Positions 28,056-38,127 are shown, counted from the first letter of the stretch. The stretch is 64,000 bases of DNA from Treponema sp. (GCA_017940005.1 JAGAZO010000012.1:1-64000); one strand, 5' to 3'. A program made the numbers and translations. The notes: generated by a model not told the origin, from the letters alone.

Positions 28056-28150
28056 GGCGCATCGCATGGCATGCGATGCGCCCATTGTGACACACAATGT
28101 AAATTAGAGAATGCACTGATTACCTCGCATTGAGTTAATCAGCATTCCAT
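28056..28150. terminator. Three successive hairpins between convergent uvrC and CoA-transferase genes
   Basis: First, a perfect 12-bp stem GGCGCATCGCAT / ATGCGATGCGCC with a GGC loop (28056-28082). Next, CATTGTG-ACA-CACAATG (28083-28099). Then an imperfect arm pair GAATGC..TGATTA (28110-28122) / TTAATCAGCATTC (28136-28148). None has a long T tract, so they may work as a two-way barrier or mRNA end protection. Confidence 0.55.
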
Positions 28151-28806
28151 TAGAACATCGGTTTTACATTTGCACCAATAATAAGTTTTGCTCCAGTAGC
28201 GGCTTGCACCTGCTCTGTCGTAAACTCAGGATTGATTTCTACAAGCTCCAGGCCTTTTGGCGTAACGTTGATTACCGCCATCTCTGTGATAATCATGTCT
28301 ACGCATTTTGCAGCTGTCAAAGGCAATGTGCATTTTTCCAAAATTTTTGGCGCGCCTTTTGCAGTGTGCTCCATTGCAACGATGACTTTTTTTGCACCAA
28401 CAACAAGGTCCATTGCGCCGCCCATGCCCGGCATTCTTTTTCCCGGAATAATCCAGTTTGCAAGATTGCCTTCTTGGTCGCATTCAAGACAGCCGAGTAT
28501 TGTCGCATCTACGTGACCGCCGCGAATAAGGCAGAAAGATGTTGCGCTGTTCACAAATGATGCGCCGGGCATTGCGCTTGAAGGCGCGCCACCTGCGTCT
28601 ACAACATAGTAATCTTCTTTGCCTTCCGCAGGGCGCGGTCCTGCACCAACACAACCAAGCTCCGCATGAAGCGTAAGGTTAACACCAGAGGGAAGATAAT
28701 TTGGAACCATCGTGGGTATGCCGATGCCGAGGTTTACAACATCGCCGTCTTTTAATTCTCTTGCAACGCGTTTCGCGATTGTTGCTTTGACTTCTTCTTT
28801 ATCCAT
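28150..28806 (-). CDS. atoA: Acetyl/acetoacetyl-CoA-type transferase, beta subunit
   Basis: A 218-residue CoA-transferase family I beta subunit (AtoA/ScoB). VNLGIGIPTMVPNYLP is the family signature, and the catalytic Glu is the one in LHAELGCVGAGPRP; RGGHVDATILGCLECDQEGNLANWIIPGKRMPGMGGAMDLV is characteristic. With the alpha subunit it moves CoA between acyl groups such as butyryl or acetoacetyl and acetate. It overlaps the alpha subunit by one base. Which acyl pair is used cannot be read from sequence; the transporter upstream points to short-chain fatty acids. Confidence 0.9.
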   Translation of the reverse strand: MDKEEVKATIAKRVARELKDGDVVNLGIGIPTMVPNYLPSGVNLTLHAELGCVGAGPRPAEGKEDYYVVDAGGAPSSAMPGASFVNSATSFCLIRGGHVDATILGCLECDQEGNLANWIIPGKRMPGMGGAMDLVVGAKKVIVAMEHTAKGAPKILEKCTLPLTAAKCVDMIITEMAVINVTPKGLELVEINPEFTTEQVQAATGAKLIIGANVKPMF

Positions 28807-29471
28807 TATAAAGTACCTCCGTCTACAACATATTTAACAAGGATTCCTTGCGCCATAACATTTTCCGGCTCAATGCCGCCAATTTCTACAACATGATTAG
28901 CTTCCACGATAACTGTGTCAGCAGCAGTTGCCATTAAATCATTGAAGTTGCGAGATGTCCCCTTAAACCAGCAGTTGCCAGCTTTGTCTACCGTATGAGC
29001 TTCGAGAAGCGCAATGTCCGCGTGAAGCGGCTTCATCACAAGGTATTCTTTGCCGTCAATCGTTATTTTGCTGTGCGCCCACGGACTCTCTTCTACCGGC
29101 GTTGCCAATCCCGTAGGAGTGATAATGCCCCCCAAACCGCCGCCGCCTGCGCGAACCATTTCTGCGAGCGACCCCTGCGGAATCAGGTTTACTTCCATTT
29201 GCCCTGCGTTCATTTGGTCTGCGACATTTTGATTCATGCCGACATGCGACGCAATGAGCAATTTTACTTGATGATTGTCAATCAACTTTGCAAGACCGTA
29301 GCCCGTTTTCGGACTGTCGTTTGCAATGATGGTAAGATTCTTGACACCACTTTTTACGATTTCATCAATGATATGATGAGGATTGCCGCATCCGAGGAAT
29401 CCGCCAATCATCACGGTCATGCCGTCTTTCACTTGGCTTGCCGCTTCTTTCACTGATACAAATTTAGGCAT
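28806..29471 (-). CDS. atoD: Acetyl/acetoacetyl-CoA-type transferase, alpha subunit
   Basis: A 221-residue CoA-transferase alpha subunit (AtoD/ScoA): DGMTVMIGGFLGCGNPHHIIDEI near the start and the glycine-rich RAGGGGLGGIITPTGLATPVEE loop. GGAGG lies before the ATG. Its stop overlaps the beta-subunit start, giving tight coupling. A separate promoter lies between it and the upstream transporter. Confidence 0.9.
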   Translation of the reverse strand: MPKFVSVKEAASQVKDGMTVMIGGFLGCGNPHHIIDEIVKSGVKNLTIIANDSPKTGYGLAKLIDNHQVKLLIASHVGMNQNVADQMNAGQMEVNLIPQGSLAEMVRAGGGGLGGIITPTGLATPVEESPWAHSKITIDGKEYLVMKPLHADIALLEAHTVDKAGNCWFKGTSRNFNDLMATAADTVIVEANHVVEIGGIEPENVMAQGILVKYVVDGGTL

Positions 29472-29509
29472 ACTTTTACCTCCAAATTAATAATTACATC
29501 TCCATATAC

Positions 29510-29539
29510 ATTATATCATGCTGAAAACTCACAGTACAA
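29510..29539 (-). promoter_or_regulatory. Internal promoter for the CoA-transferase pair
   Basis: On the minus strand TTGTAC (29539-29534), 18-base spacer and TGATATAAT (29518-29510), an extended -10. It overlaps the end of the transporter gene, so atoD-atoA could be made without the transporter. Confidence 0.5.
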
Positions 29540-30896
29540 GCCCAACAACAAGAAATCCTCCGCACACAACAAGCCCCGCAAAAAGCAGCGTAATAATACA
29601 GTAGCCCATGATGTCTCGCGCAGAGAGACCTGCAATGCCAAGTGCGGGAAGCGCCCAGAACGGCTGAACCATGTTTGTCCACGCATCGCCCCACGCAATC
29701 GCCATACCAGTGATAGCCGGTTCAACGCCAAGCGCAAGTCCTGCGGGCATCATAATCGGTCCCTGCACAGACCACTGGCCACCGCCAGACGGAACAAAAA
29801 AGTTTACGATGCCTGCAGACAGGAACGTGAAAATTGGGAACGTCACTTGATTTGAAATATTCACAAAGAAATTCGAAATGACTCCTGCAAGCGACTGACC
29901 GCTTGCACCAGAGAATACCATAAGCGCCTGAATGCCCGCATAAAACGGGAACTGCAAGATGATGCCCGCAGCGCCTTTTGCAGAATCTGTGATTGCGTGG
30001 ACATAGCGAATCGGTGTTTTATGGAACAAAATGCCGAGAATCAAGAAGATGAAGTTTACGGTGTTCAAGTTCAAGCCGTTCATAACGCCTGCTCTAATAA
30101 AGTACAGCACAATAAAGAGCACGCCCGCAAATCCAACTACCATGCTGAGCACCATGCTGTTTTCTATTTTTTCCGCAGGTGTTTCTGGCGTTTTGTACAC
30201 ACGCGTTTCTTCTACGAGGAGCGCAGGGTCAACAGTAATCGTCTCTTCTGGAGCAGGATGCTGCTTTGCCAAAATGAGCGGAATGCCTACTAAAATGATT
30301 AAGCACATAATCAAGTTCCACGGAGCAAAAATCGTCTGGCTCGTGGAAATAGGCTCTGTGACTGCGCCGCCTGTTACGCTCGAAAGCGTTGCGCCTGCTG
30401 TGTTGAGCGCGAGCGGAATTGAACCTGAAATGCCCGCGTGCCACACGACGAAGCCAGAGTACGCAGATGCAATCAAAAGGCGATAGTCAACGCCTTTGCA
30501 CTGGCGAGCAACTTCTTTTGCAAGCAGCGCGCCAACAACGAGCCCAAACCCCCAGTTCAAGAAACAGCACAATGTTGAAACTGCCGTCACAATGATGATT
30601 GCAGAAAACGGCGTTTTTGCCGTACTTGCAATGCTGGAGATGACTTTTTTCACAGCAGGAGCAGTTGCAAATGCATTGCCGAGCACCAAAACGAGCGCCA
30701 TCTGCATGGAAAATGCAAGCAATCCCCATACGCCTGCTCCCCATGCGTTCAAAACAGCAATAGGGCCAGACTTTGTTGCGGGCATCGCAAAAATAAATAC
30801 GATGATTGTGAGCACAACACAAAAGATGAACGGGTCAGGTAAAAAACGATTTACGAGATTGACGCATCCTTTTGTGAATTTACTTTGTTTTGCCAT
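29529..30896 (-). CDS. atoE: Short-chain fatty acid transporter, AtoE family
   Basis: A 455-residue inner-membrane protein with about 11-12 helices and the AtoE-family pattern: FLPDPFIFCVVLTIIVF at the start, FLNWGFGLVVGALLAKEVAR, YSGFVVWHAGISGSIPLALNTAG, NFFVPSGGGQWSVQGPIM and AWGDAWTNMVQPFWALPALGIAGL. It is thought to carry short-chain fatty acids such as butyrate, and CoA-transferase genes lie just downstream. GAGG precedes the ATG. In E. coli the related set is atoDAEB; here no atoB thiolase is present in the window. Confidence 0.9.
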   Translation of the reverse strand: MAKQSKFTKGCVNLVNRFLPDPFIFCVVLTIIVFIFAMPATKSGPIAVLNAWGAGVWGLLAFSMQMALVLVLGNAFATAPAVKKVISSIASTAKTPFSAIIIVTAVSTLCCFLNWGFGLVVGALLAKEVARQCKGVDYRLLIASAYSGFVVWHAGISGSIPLALNTAGATLSSVTGGAVTEPISTSQTIFAPWNLIMCLIILVGIPLILAKQHPAPEETITVDPALLVEETRVYKTPETPAEKIENSMVLSMVVGFAGVLFIVLYFIRAGVMNGLNLNTVNFIFLILGILFHKTPIRYVHAITDSAKGAAGIILQFPFYAGIQALMVFSGASGQSLAGVISNFFVNISNQVTFPIFTFLSAGIVNFFVPSGGGQWSVQGPIMMPAGLALGVEPAITGMAIAWGDAWTNMVQPFWALPALGIAGLSARDIMGYCIITLLFAGLVVCGGFLVVGLVL

Positions 30897-31201
30897 AAAA
30901 CAAACCTCGTTGAAAAATAAAATATAGTTAATTATAAACCACTTTTAAATTTTATGGACAAAAAAACATAAAAATAACAATATTTTTAACTGTAAATGCT
31001 CATCGGCAAGCGGCAAAAACCGCACCGTTGTTAATAATTTGCCCAAAAGTAGATGGACTTAACAGTATAACGCATAAAATAGATTTTAGTACAGTGTCAC
31101 TGGTAAGTATCACCGGTACATTTTATTCCGCAGCACCATGCTCCACGCCGTTGCCTGCACGCAAATACGCCCGCCCGTACTTTCGATTGGAGCGCGTTTA
31201 T
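30897..31201. other. Gene-free divergent stretch between atoE and addB
   Basis: About 300 AT-rich bases hold the start of atoE on one side and addB on the other. No clear gene, hairpin with T tract or RNA structure is seen. The in-frame codons upstream of the addB ATG do not look like protein. Confidence 0.5.
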
Positions 31202-31209
31202 GCTATACT
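31202..31209 (+). promoter_or_regulatory. addB extended -10 promoter, near-leaderless
   Basis: TGCTATACT begins in TTTATGCTATACT, matching the addA promoter at 43876 in 11 successive bases. Counting seven from the -10 end gives 31216, one base before the ATG. The -35 match is weak (TTTCGA). Confidence 0.5.
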
Positions 31210-31216
31210 TTTACAA

Positions 31217-34141
31217 ATGGCACAAAATAAAATCGAATCGACAATAGCCGCGCACATTGCTGAGCAAAACACAGTGTTTGTGTTTCCGACGCAAACGGCA
31301 GCAGATTTGTGGGCAGACCGCGCTACGTTGACAAGCGGAGTGGCTGCTGTCGCAATGGAGCGGTTTCTCGCGTGGGATGATTTTAAAAGCTCGTCAATCA
31401 AAAGCAGCAAGCAGTACAAAAAAGCAGTTCCCTCTGTGATGCGCTCTGTGTTTGCGTCTATGCTCGTCTCACAAAATGCAGCATCGCCATTTTTGCGCTA
31501 TTTCATCGCGCCAAAATATGCGCAAGAAGCGTCTGGTTTCACCTCGTGGATTGCAGGGCTTTTGCCGTCGCTTGCCGCGTGGAAAACGCTCTTTGAAAAA
31601 ACACAGCGCGCAGGTGACAACGAAGATGCCGACTTGCTTGCACTATATGACCGCTATAAAAACTTTCTCGATGCGCATGACCTTTTCGATCCCGCATGGG
31701 AAACGCCGCCATTCGACGCGGACGGTAAAACATACATCATCTTTTATCCTGAACTGCTCATGGACTACCTCGAATACAACGAGATTCTTTCGTCAAGTCC
31801 CGACATCATCTTGATACATTTTGATACGACAGGCAACGCAGAAACTACAAACGAAGTGCGCACAGCAGACGTTCCTGTATCGCACTCACATGACCACGCG
31901 ACAGACATTCGGCCGACTGTCTACTTTTTTTCAAACGCGCGCACAGAACTAAAACATGCGGTGCTTGCCATAAAACGTGCGCATGAGCAACATCACATTG
32001 CGTGGCACGACATCGCGCTCAACGTGCCCGACATAGATACATATGCGCCATACATTGAGCGAGAGCTTTCGCTCTACTGCATTCCCTACTCGCTTCGGAG
32101 CGGCAAAACACTCTCATCATCAGGCGCAGGAAGTTTTTTTTCGCAAGCCGGGGCGTGTGTACAAAATGATTTTTCATTCGACAGCGTAAAATCGCTTTTG
32201 CTCAACAGCGAGCTGCCGTGGAAAGACGAGGAGCTCAACAGCAGCCTTATCGATTTTGGCAAAGAGAACAACTGCTTGTGCGCGTATGAATATGGCGGCA
32301 AAAAAATTGACGTGTGGCAGCGCTCGTTTGCAAACGCGGATAAAGAGCAGCGGCTTTCAAATTATTACAACTCATTGAAGCAACAACTCACTTCGCTTGT
32401 CCGTGCAACAACGTTTTCTGACATCAATAAAAAATATTTTTCATTTCGTGAAACTTTTTTTGATATGGACAACTGTTCCGAGCAAAGCGACAACATCATA
32501 AGCCGCTGCATTGCGGAGCTTGGCGCGCTCATCGATATAGAAAAAGAATTTCCCGATTGTGCTGTTGCATATCCGTACAATTTTTTTGTCAATCATATTG
32601 CAGAAAAAATGTATGTAGCGCAAAACAATACAACAGGCATTCACGTGCTGCCATATCGACTTGCCGCCCCTGCGCCGTTTGCATTTCACGTCGTCATCGA
32701 TGCGAGCCAAGCGTCGCTTTCAATCGTATACAAGCAGCTCGCATTTTTACGAAGCGACAAACGCGCGTCGCTCGGTTTTACAGACGACGTTGACGTGTCG
32801 AATTATTTTATCAGATTGTATGCAGAAAACTCGCTTGAGATACCGGCATATTTTACTGCGAGTGAAAAAACGTTTTCCACGTACAGCTTGAGTCACAGCT
32901 ATCTTGCAGAAAACGACATGCGTTTTACGCCCATGTACACTGACAATGACGACATGTATGCTGCTGAAAAATCATACATGGCGCAAGCGGGAAGCTTTCC
33001 CAAAGCAATTACCGAACTTGAACGTGATGGATTTGCCGCATGGGAAAAAGCACAGCAGAACACGGCGTCAAATGATGCGGCAACACCTCACAGCACTGCG
33101 TACACATCACATGCGCCTGCACATGCAAGCCCGCTTGCGCCTCACAACCCGCATGTGCTTCAAAACTCGTTCACACTGCATAATTCTCTTGAGCCGAAAA
33201 TTGAAAAATTAATAATTGACAAAATGTATCAAGAAAGCAAACTGCGCGTGACATATTCAAACCTCAAACTATTCTACACATGTCCGCGCAAATTTATGCT
33301 TGAACACATACTCGGCGTGCAGATGCAAAATAACGAAGCAGAACTCATGGACGCATTTGCAATTGGCGACCTGCAGCACAGCATACTTGACTACTACTGC
33401 CGCGCGCTCAAAACGCAAAACACGCCGCTTATGCTCACTGAAAACGGCGAGCTGCCAAAATCACACAAAGCGATTTTATTAAAAAGCATTGATGAAGTAG
33501 TAGCCGCATTTAAAATAAGCGTACTCGGCAAAGAACTCATTTTGACAACAAAGCAGGCAATTGCACAAAACATGACGCAGGCAGTCGTTGCATTTTCAAC
33601 TTTTTTTGACGGTTGCCGTATTGCAGCAAGCGAGCAGGAATACACATTTCATCCCGAAGGAAAAAATTATTATTGTCTTGGACGCATAGACTGCCTGCTG
33701 CAAAACGAAATCGGCGATTACCTGCTCGTTGATTTTAAAAGCAGCAGAGGCAGCATTCACAAAAAACTGTTTTACGTGAACGATGATGTTGACGTGCCCG
33801 ATTTTCAGATGCCCATGTACGTGCACTTGCTCGAGCACCAAACGCCACCTATTGCTGTTGAAAGCGCTGCGTTTTTTAACATTGGAGAAGCGAGCAAAAA
33901 AGACGGCACTACATCAAACATGCTCGTACCAGTTACTGGCAGCTTTGCAGGGAAAAAAGAGCATGTTGTTTTTGAGACGACGCAGAACCGATTCCTTGAA
34001 CTTCTCGATAAATTTGCAGAGCGTATCGCAACACGCAACTTTGCAATAGACGCAGAAAGGCAAAATTTTGACACATGCAGCGCGTGCGCATACAAAGCAG
34101 TGTGCCGCAGAACATTCACTGTTGGAAAAAGCAGCGAGTAA
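31217..34141 (+). CDS. addB: AddB-like double-strand break repair nuclease subunit
   Basis: About 974 residues from the ATG at 31217; earlier in-frame codons look non-coding. The C-terminal RecB-type nuclease shows LGRIDCLLQNEIGDYLLVDFKSS, with the catalytic Asp and D-x-K. Four cysteines (TCPRKF near 693 and CSACAYKAVC near the end) fit the AddB iron-sulfur clamp. The N-terminal helicase-like part lacks an obvious Walker A; VFVFPTQTAADLW stands in its place, so ATPase action may rest with AddA. AddAB resects broken DNA for recombination. Its partner addA lies 9.7 kb downstream, beyond an inserted type I RM operon. Confidence 0.8.
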   Translation: MAQNKIESTIAAHIAEQNTVFVFPTQTAADLWADRATLTSGVAAVAMERFLAWDDFKSSSIKSSKQYKKAVPSVMRSVFASMLVSQNAASPFLRYFIAPKYAQEASGFTSWIAGLLPSLAAWKTLFEKTQRAGDNEDADLLALYDRYKNFLDAHDLFDPAWETPPFDADGKTYIIFYPELLMDYLEYNEILSSSPDIILIHFDTTGNAETTNEVRTADVPVSHSHDHATDIRPTVYFFSNARTELKHAVLAIKRAHEQHHIAWHDIALNVPDIDTYAPYIERELSLYCIPYSLRSGKTLSSSGAGSFFSQAGACVQNDFSFDSVKSLLLNSELPWKDEELNSSLIDFGKENNCLCAYEYGGKKIDVWQRSFANADKEQRLSNYYNSLKQQLTSLVRATTFSDINKKYFSFRETFFDMDNCSEQSDNIISRCIAELGALIDIEKEFPDCAVAYPYNFFVNHIAEKMYVAQNNTTGIHVLPYRLAAPAPFAFHVVIDASQASLSIVYKQLAFLRSDKRASLGFTDDVDVSNYFIRLYAENSLEIPAYFTASEKTFSTYSLSHSYLAENDMRFTPMYTDNDDMYAAEKSYMAQAGSFPKAITELERDGFAAWEKAQQNTASNDAATPHSTAYTSHAPAHASPLAPHNPHVLQNSFTLHNSLEPKIEKLIIDKMYQESKLRVTYSNLKLFYTCPRKFMLEHILGVQMQNNEAELMDAFAIGDLQHSILDYYCRALKTQNTPLMLTENGELPKSHKAILLKSIDEVVAAFKISVLGKELILTTKQAIAQNMTQAVVAFSTFFDGCRIAASEQEYTFHPEGKNYYCLGRIDCLLQNEIGDYLLVDFKSSRGSIHKKLFYVNDDVDVPDFQMPMYVHLLEHQTPPIAVESAAFFNIGEASKKDGTTSNMLVPVTGSFAGKKEHVVFETTQNRFLELLDKFAERIATRNFAIDAERQNFDTCSACAYKAVCRRTFTVGKSSE

Positions 34142-34149
34142 GATTAGAA

Positions 34150-34185
34150 ACATTTTGCAATATGCTCAACATATTTGCAAAATGT
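34150..34185 (+). terminator. Hairpin after addB
   Basis: ACATTTTGCAATATG (34150-34164) pairs with CATATTTGCAAAATGT (34170-34185) with one bulged base and a 5-base loop, eight bases after the stop. There is no T tract after the stem, so its strength as a terminator is uncertain. It marks the left edge of the RM island. Confidence 0.5.
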
Positions 34186-34318
34186 GCAGCGTATTTTACG
34201 TGCAAAGCAGGCGTGTACCACGACGCATGCAATGCAGTGCACTAGACATGCAAGGGATAGCATGCGAATGGTACGTAATACTACAGAAGTAAGAATGACA
34301 TGGATGGAACGTTAATGT

Positions 34319-35017
34319 TCACGCCATGTAATCAAGCTGCAACTCATTTAGCAGCTTGCGCGTTTCCCGCCAGTATGGTATATGGGCATCTAAAATTGCC
34401 ACAAACGCTTTTCCGTGATTTCTGACTTTTAAGTGCGCAAGCTCATGGAGAATGATATACTCAAGACATTCAAGCGGCTTTTTGGCAAGCTGGAGATTGA
34501 GCCAGATTTTTTTTGTCGCGGGATTGCAGCTGCCCCAACGTGTTGTCATATTTTTGATTTGCCACGCAGTGCTGTACAAACCGGTCGCTTGTTCCCATTG
34601 AGGAAGGAGAAACGCAACTTTTTCTTTGAGCCTTGCACGATACCATTCGTTCACAAAAACTTCTCGCTGACGGATAGAACTTTCTTTCCGTACAGTCAAA
34701 ACCGCTTCATCTCCAGAAAGCACAAGCGAATTTTTACGGGCGTATTCCACGCGCAAAAAATATTGCTTTCCAAACACATAGAGCGTTTCGCCGGAGACGT
34801 ATTCACGTTTTGATTGACGAGATTGCGTTTCAAATTTTTCCTGCTGCTTTTTTATCCAGCTGATTTTAGTGCGGACGAACATGGCGATGCTCTCATCGGA
34901 CAGCCGCAATGGAGCAGAGACACGAACTTTGCCGTCGGGTGGCAACACAGAAAGATGCAAATTCTTTATCGGTTTTTTGAGCACGTCTATGTTTATTCCA
35001 GATAGCGCAATCTGCAT
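34319..35017 (-). CDS. YgjP-like metallopeptidase-fold protein of the type I RM operon
   Basis: A 232-residue protein of the YgjP/SprT-like group. The zinc site is YIILHELAHLKVRNHGKAF (HExxH near residue 193), preceded by TTRWGSCN, also typical. E. coli YgjP is reported as a UTP-processing enzyme, so the activity need not be proteolysis. Its ATG overlaps the hsdR stop by one base, implying translational coupling. Members are often found beside type I RM genes, where their role is not settled. Confidence 0.8.
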   Translation of the reverse strand: MQIALSGINIDVLKKPIKNLHLSVLPPDGKVRVSAPLRLSDESIAMFVRTKISWIKKQQEKFETQSRQSKREYVSGETLYVFGKQYFLRVEYARKNSLVLSGDEAVLTVRKESSIRQREVFVNEWYRARLKEKVAFLLPQWEQATGLYSTAWQIKNMTTRWGSCNPATKKIWLNLQLAKKPLECLEYIILHELAHLKVRNHGKAFVAILDAHIPYWRETRKLLNELQLDYMA

Positions 35018-38000
35018 CAGTATTCCTCTTGCTCAACTACTATCTTGAACAAAGATTCCACTTGAGAATCGTCGTTTAGAATCTGGAATAGCGCTCGCTT
35101 GATTTTATTTTCTTTAACTGGATTGTTTCTGAATCCGTCCAGTTTTGCGTTGAGCACAGCGTTATGCAGAGCAATCGCACGCTCCGCATCTTCCCCGCAG
35201 TTGTCGTGAAACGCGCGCAATGCGCCGCTGTTTCGTATGCGTTCGGGATAGCGGCTGTTCTCCTCCGGTTTTTCTACATTTTTTGCAAGCGCAATGTACC
35301 GTTCGAGCAGCTGCTTGTATGCAAGCACGCCGCACTTGCGGTCAAGAATTAACTGTTCCAACACTTCAGACAGCTTGCTGTAATACGCAGGATTGATGAC
35401 AAGCTTTTGAACGACTTTTTTTCTGATATTGTTTTCGATTGTTTCGGCTGCGCTTTCTTGTCCGCCCTGCTTTTCGCCATTGCACAGAGCATCTGACTGT
35501 GCAAGAATAAAATCGAGCAAAGTAAAATTGTCAAAAACGGCGAGCCGCTCTGCATCGCGTGCAGAAATGTAGTTGTCGATAAGATACCGCATTCCCGGTT
35601 CAAACTGCTTATAGTCCAGAAAGTCGCCGCTCGCCCGCCCGATAACATCGCGCAGTTTTATATAGAATGTGACGCGCTCCTCTGCTTTGTTCTGCGCTTT
35701 TGAGTCATATTCGGCATCGCACATGCGCGGCTTGAACGCTGCAAACGCGCGGACAAGACGGGCAACGAGTTTGTACAGTTTTTCGCGGCTTCGGGCAAAG
35801 GCTTCGTCAATATCAGTATCGACGCCGTTTTCACCGCAAAAGTAGTGGATGTAATCTAGTTCTGCGCACGGCAAAGGAACGCCTTCGCACAGTTCGTCAA
35901 GCGCGTCCAGCGTTTGCTCAAAATATTTTTTTGCCTCGTCGGTGCGGTCTTTGAGCAAGCCTGCAACATCGTCCTTGTCGTAATCTTCGAACGCTCCCGC
36001 CGTGTAGGTGTTGATTGCATCGGCAAGGTCGCCGAACAGCTGTTTGTAGTCCACAATGTAGCCGAAGTCTTTTGTCTCGCCGTCCAAGCGGTTCACGCGG
36101 CAGATTGCTTGAAACAACCCGTGGTCGTGCATTGCCTTGTCGATGTACAGGTACGTGCACGGCGGTGCATCAAAGCCCGTCAAAAGTTTATCGACGACGA
36201 TGAGCAGTTTCATGTTCGCAGGCTCTTCCACAAATTTTCGTTTTGCTTCCATTTCAAAATCTGCAACTGTCTGACCTCCGAGCATACTCTGATAGATTTC
36301 ATACTTTTCAAAAGTCTCTGTCTCTTCGTCGTCGCTCACCGTGTCAGTGCGGAGGTCACCCGGCTGCGGCTCATACGATGAGACAATCGCACATTTCTTA
36401 AAGCCAAGCTGCTGAAAGACCTCGTAATATTTGCAGGCGGCGTACACTGAATCTGCGACGAGCAGCGCATTTCCCTTGCCGTCTGCAAGGCGACCTTCTG
36501 TTTCAAAATCAAACTGAATGTCAACGGCGATTTTTTCAAGACGCGAACGAGATGAAAATACTTTTTGCATGGTCGCCCACCGCTGCTTTAGTTTTGCTTT
36601 TGCGCGCGGTGCAAGCCCCTGCGTTTTTAGCTCAAACCATTCGTCAATTTTATTTTGCGCAGTGATTTCTTGCGGCACATCACGCGATTCGTAGCGTAAA
36701 TCAAGCACCACGCCGTCGTGCACTGCCTCATCAAATTTGTAGGTGTGAATGTAGCCGCCGAATGTTTCAAGACTTGTCTTTTTATCTTTTCGCAAAAGCG
36801 GCGTTCCCGTAAAGCCGATAAAAATGCCGTTCGGAATGATGGACTTCATGGCAAGGTGCAGCTTGCCTGACTGCGTGCGGTGGCACTCGTCAACGAACAC
36901 AACAAAATCATCTTTGACACAAAAATCTTTGGGCAACGAATCATGCAATTCTTGAATATATTTTTCGTAATCCGCGCCAGTTGACGCTCCGCTTTTCTTT
37001 CCGAATTTATGAATCAACGAACACAACAGGCGGTCGCCATAGGTGTTGATGCGGTCAATCAAATCTTTGCCGCTTTTGGTGCGCACAATCGTTTCGTCCA
37101 CGCCCTTGTAGCATTTTTCAATCTGCTCGTCAAGCTCCTCGCGGTCAGTCACGATGAGCACACGCGCTTTGGGATTGTTCAGCAAAATCCACTTGGAGAT
37201 CCATATCATCGTAAGCGTTTTGCCGCTTCCCTGCGTGTGCCAGATGATGCCGCCGCGTTTCTGCGCAATGCGCCGCTCTGCCCGTTTGACGGCGTAATAC
37301 TGGTTGTAACGGCAAACTTTCTTAATGCCCTTGTCAAAAATAATAAAGTTGTGCAACAGGTCAAGGAAGCGCGTTTTGTAAAAGAGCGAAAACAGCTGCT
37401 TGTCAAGTTTGCCGTCTATGCTTTGGAGCTTTTCCGCAATCAGCACATCGGTTTCATCACGCTCTTCAGGGAACGCCGAAAATCCATCGTCCTGCCATGC
37501 AAGATACTGCTTTTCAGGCGTGAGCAGCGTTCCATAGCGCACACCCTCGCTGTCGTTCCCCGCCATGCAAAACTGCATTGTAGTAAAAAACGCTTCGATA
37601 AAATGCGCTTTCTGGTTGGTCAGATTTTGGCGGATTCCCTCGGCGACGGATACAGAACTCCGTTTCAATTCAATCACTGCAAGCGCAATGCCGTTCACAT
37701 AGATTACAAGGTCAGGGCGCTTGACGTTGTTCCCCACCACCGTCACTTCTTCCGCTATGGCAAAATCATTTTCGGCGGGATGCGCAAAGTCGATGAAAAA
37801 CACCGTCTTTTCAGCCGCTCCCGCTTCTTCGTTCACCTTCGCCCCGTATTTGAGCAGCGCATACACCGCCTTGTTTGCCGCATACAGCCCGTGCTGCAAA
37901 TTGCACGCCTCACGCGCAAGCACATCAACTGCCCGCTGCGCAAGCGCTTCGGAATACCCGCCCTTTCCCGTCAGATACGCAAGAAGTCGCTCCTGCATGA

Positions 38001-38115
38001 TGTTTGAGTTGTCGCTGTCGTGCAGATTGCCGAGGTACGTGTAATGCAGATTGTTGCGGAACAGATTGATGACGCGGCTCTGCGTGATTTTTTCTGGTGG
38101 GTCAATCTGGGGCAT
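35017..38115 (-). CDS. hsdR: Type I restriction enzyme, R subunit
   Basis: A 1032-residue motor-nuclease. The N-terminal PD-(D/E)xK site is RPDLVIYVNGIALAVIELKRS (about 133-155). Walker A is HTQGSGKT near 295 and the DEAD-box motif is VDECHRTQSGK near 408; SF2 motifs follow (GFTGTPLL, CRVNRLDG). It translocates DNA and cuts far from the target when bound to HsdM-HsdS on unmethylated DNA. It is fourth of five genes, after hsdS, and coupled to the ygjP-like gene. The reading frame is intact. Confidence 0.95.
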   Translation of the reverse strand: MPQIDPPEKITQSRVINLFRNNLHYTYLGNLHDSDNSNIMQERLLAYLTGKGGYSEALAQRAVDVLAREACNLQHGLYAANKAVYALLKYGAKVNEEAGAAEKTVFFIDFAHPAENDFAIAEEVTVVGNNVKRPDLVIYVNGIALAVIELKRSSVSVAEGIRQNLTNQKAHFIEAFFTTMQFCMAGNDSEGVRYGTLLTPEKQYLAWQDDGFSAFPEERDETDVLIAEKLQSIDGKLDKQLFSLFYKTRFLDLLHNFIIFDKGIKKVCRYNQYYAVKRAERRIAQKRGGIIWHTQGSGKTLTMIWISKWILLNNPKARVLIVTDREELDEQIEKCYKGVDETIVRTKSGKDLIDRINTYGDRLLCSLIHKFGKKSGASTGADYEKYIQELHDSLPKDFCVKDDFVVFVDECHRTQSGKLHLAMKSIIPNGIFIGFTGTPLLRKDKKTSLETFGGYIHTYKFDEAVHDGVVLDLRYESRDVPQEITAQNKIDEWFELKTQGLAPRAKAKLKQRWATMQKVFSSRSRLEKIAVDIQFDFETEGRLADGKGNALLVADSVYAACKYYEVFQQLGFKKCAIVSSYEPQPGDLRTDTVSDDEETETFEKYEIYQSMLGGQTVADFEMEAKRKFVEEPANMKLLIVVDKLLTGFDAPPCTYLYIDKAMHDHGLFQAICRVNRLDGETKDFGYIVDYKQLFGDLADAINTYTAGAFEDYDKDDVAGLLKDRTDEAKKYFEQTLDALDELCEGVPLPCAELDYIHYFCGENGVDTDIDEAFARSREKLYKLVARLVRAFAAFKPRMCDAEYDSKAQNKAEERVTFYIKLRDVIGRASGDFLDYKQFEPGMRYLIDNYISARDAERLAVFDNFTLLDFILAQSDALCNGEKQGGQESAAETIENNIRKKVVQKLVINPAYYSKLSEVLEQLILDRKCGVLAYKQLLERYIALAKNVEKPEENSRYPERIRNSGALRAFHDNCGEDAERAIALHNAVLNAKLDGFRNNPVKENKIKRALFQILNDDSQVESLFKIVVEQEEY

Positions 38116-38127
38116 AGTTAAATCTCC

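Noticed and set aside
37009-38007. A 332-codon plus-strand frame opposite hsdR
   Set aside because: It mirrors the third-position composition of hsdR and has no recognisable motif.
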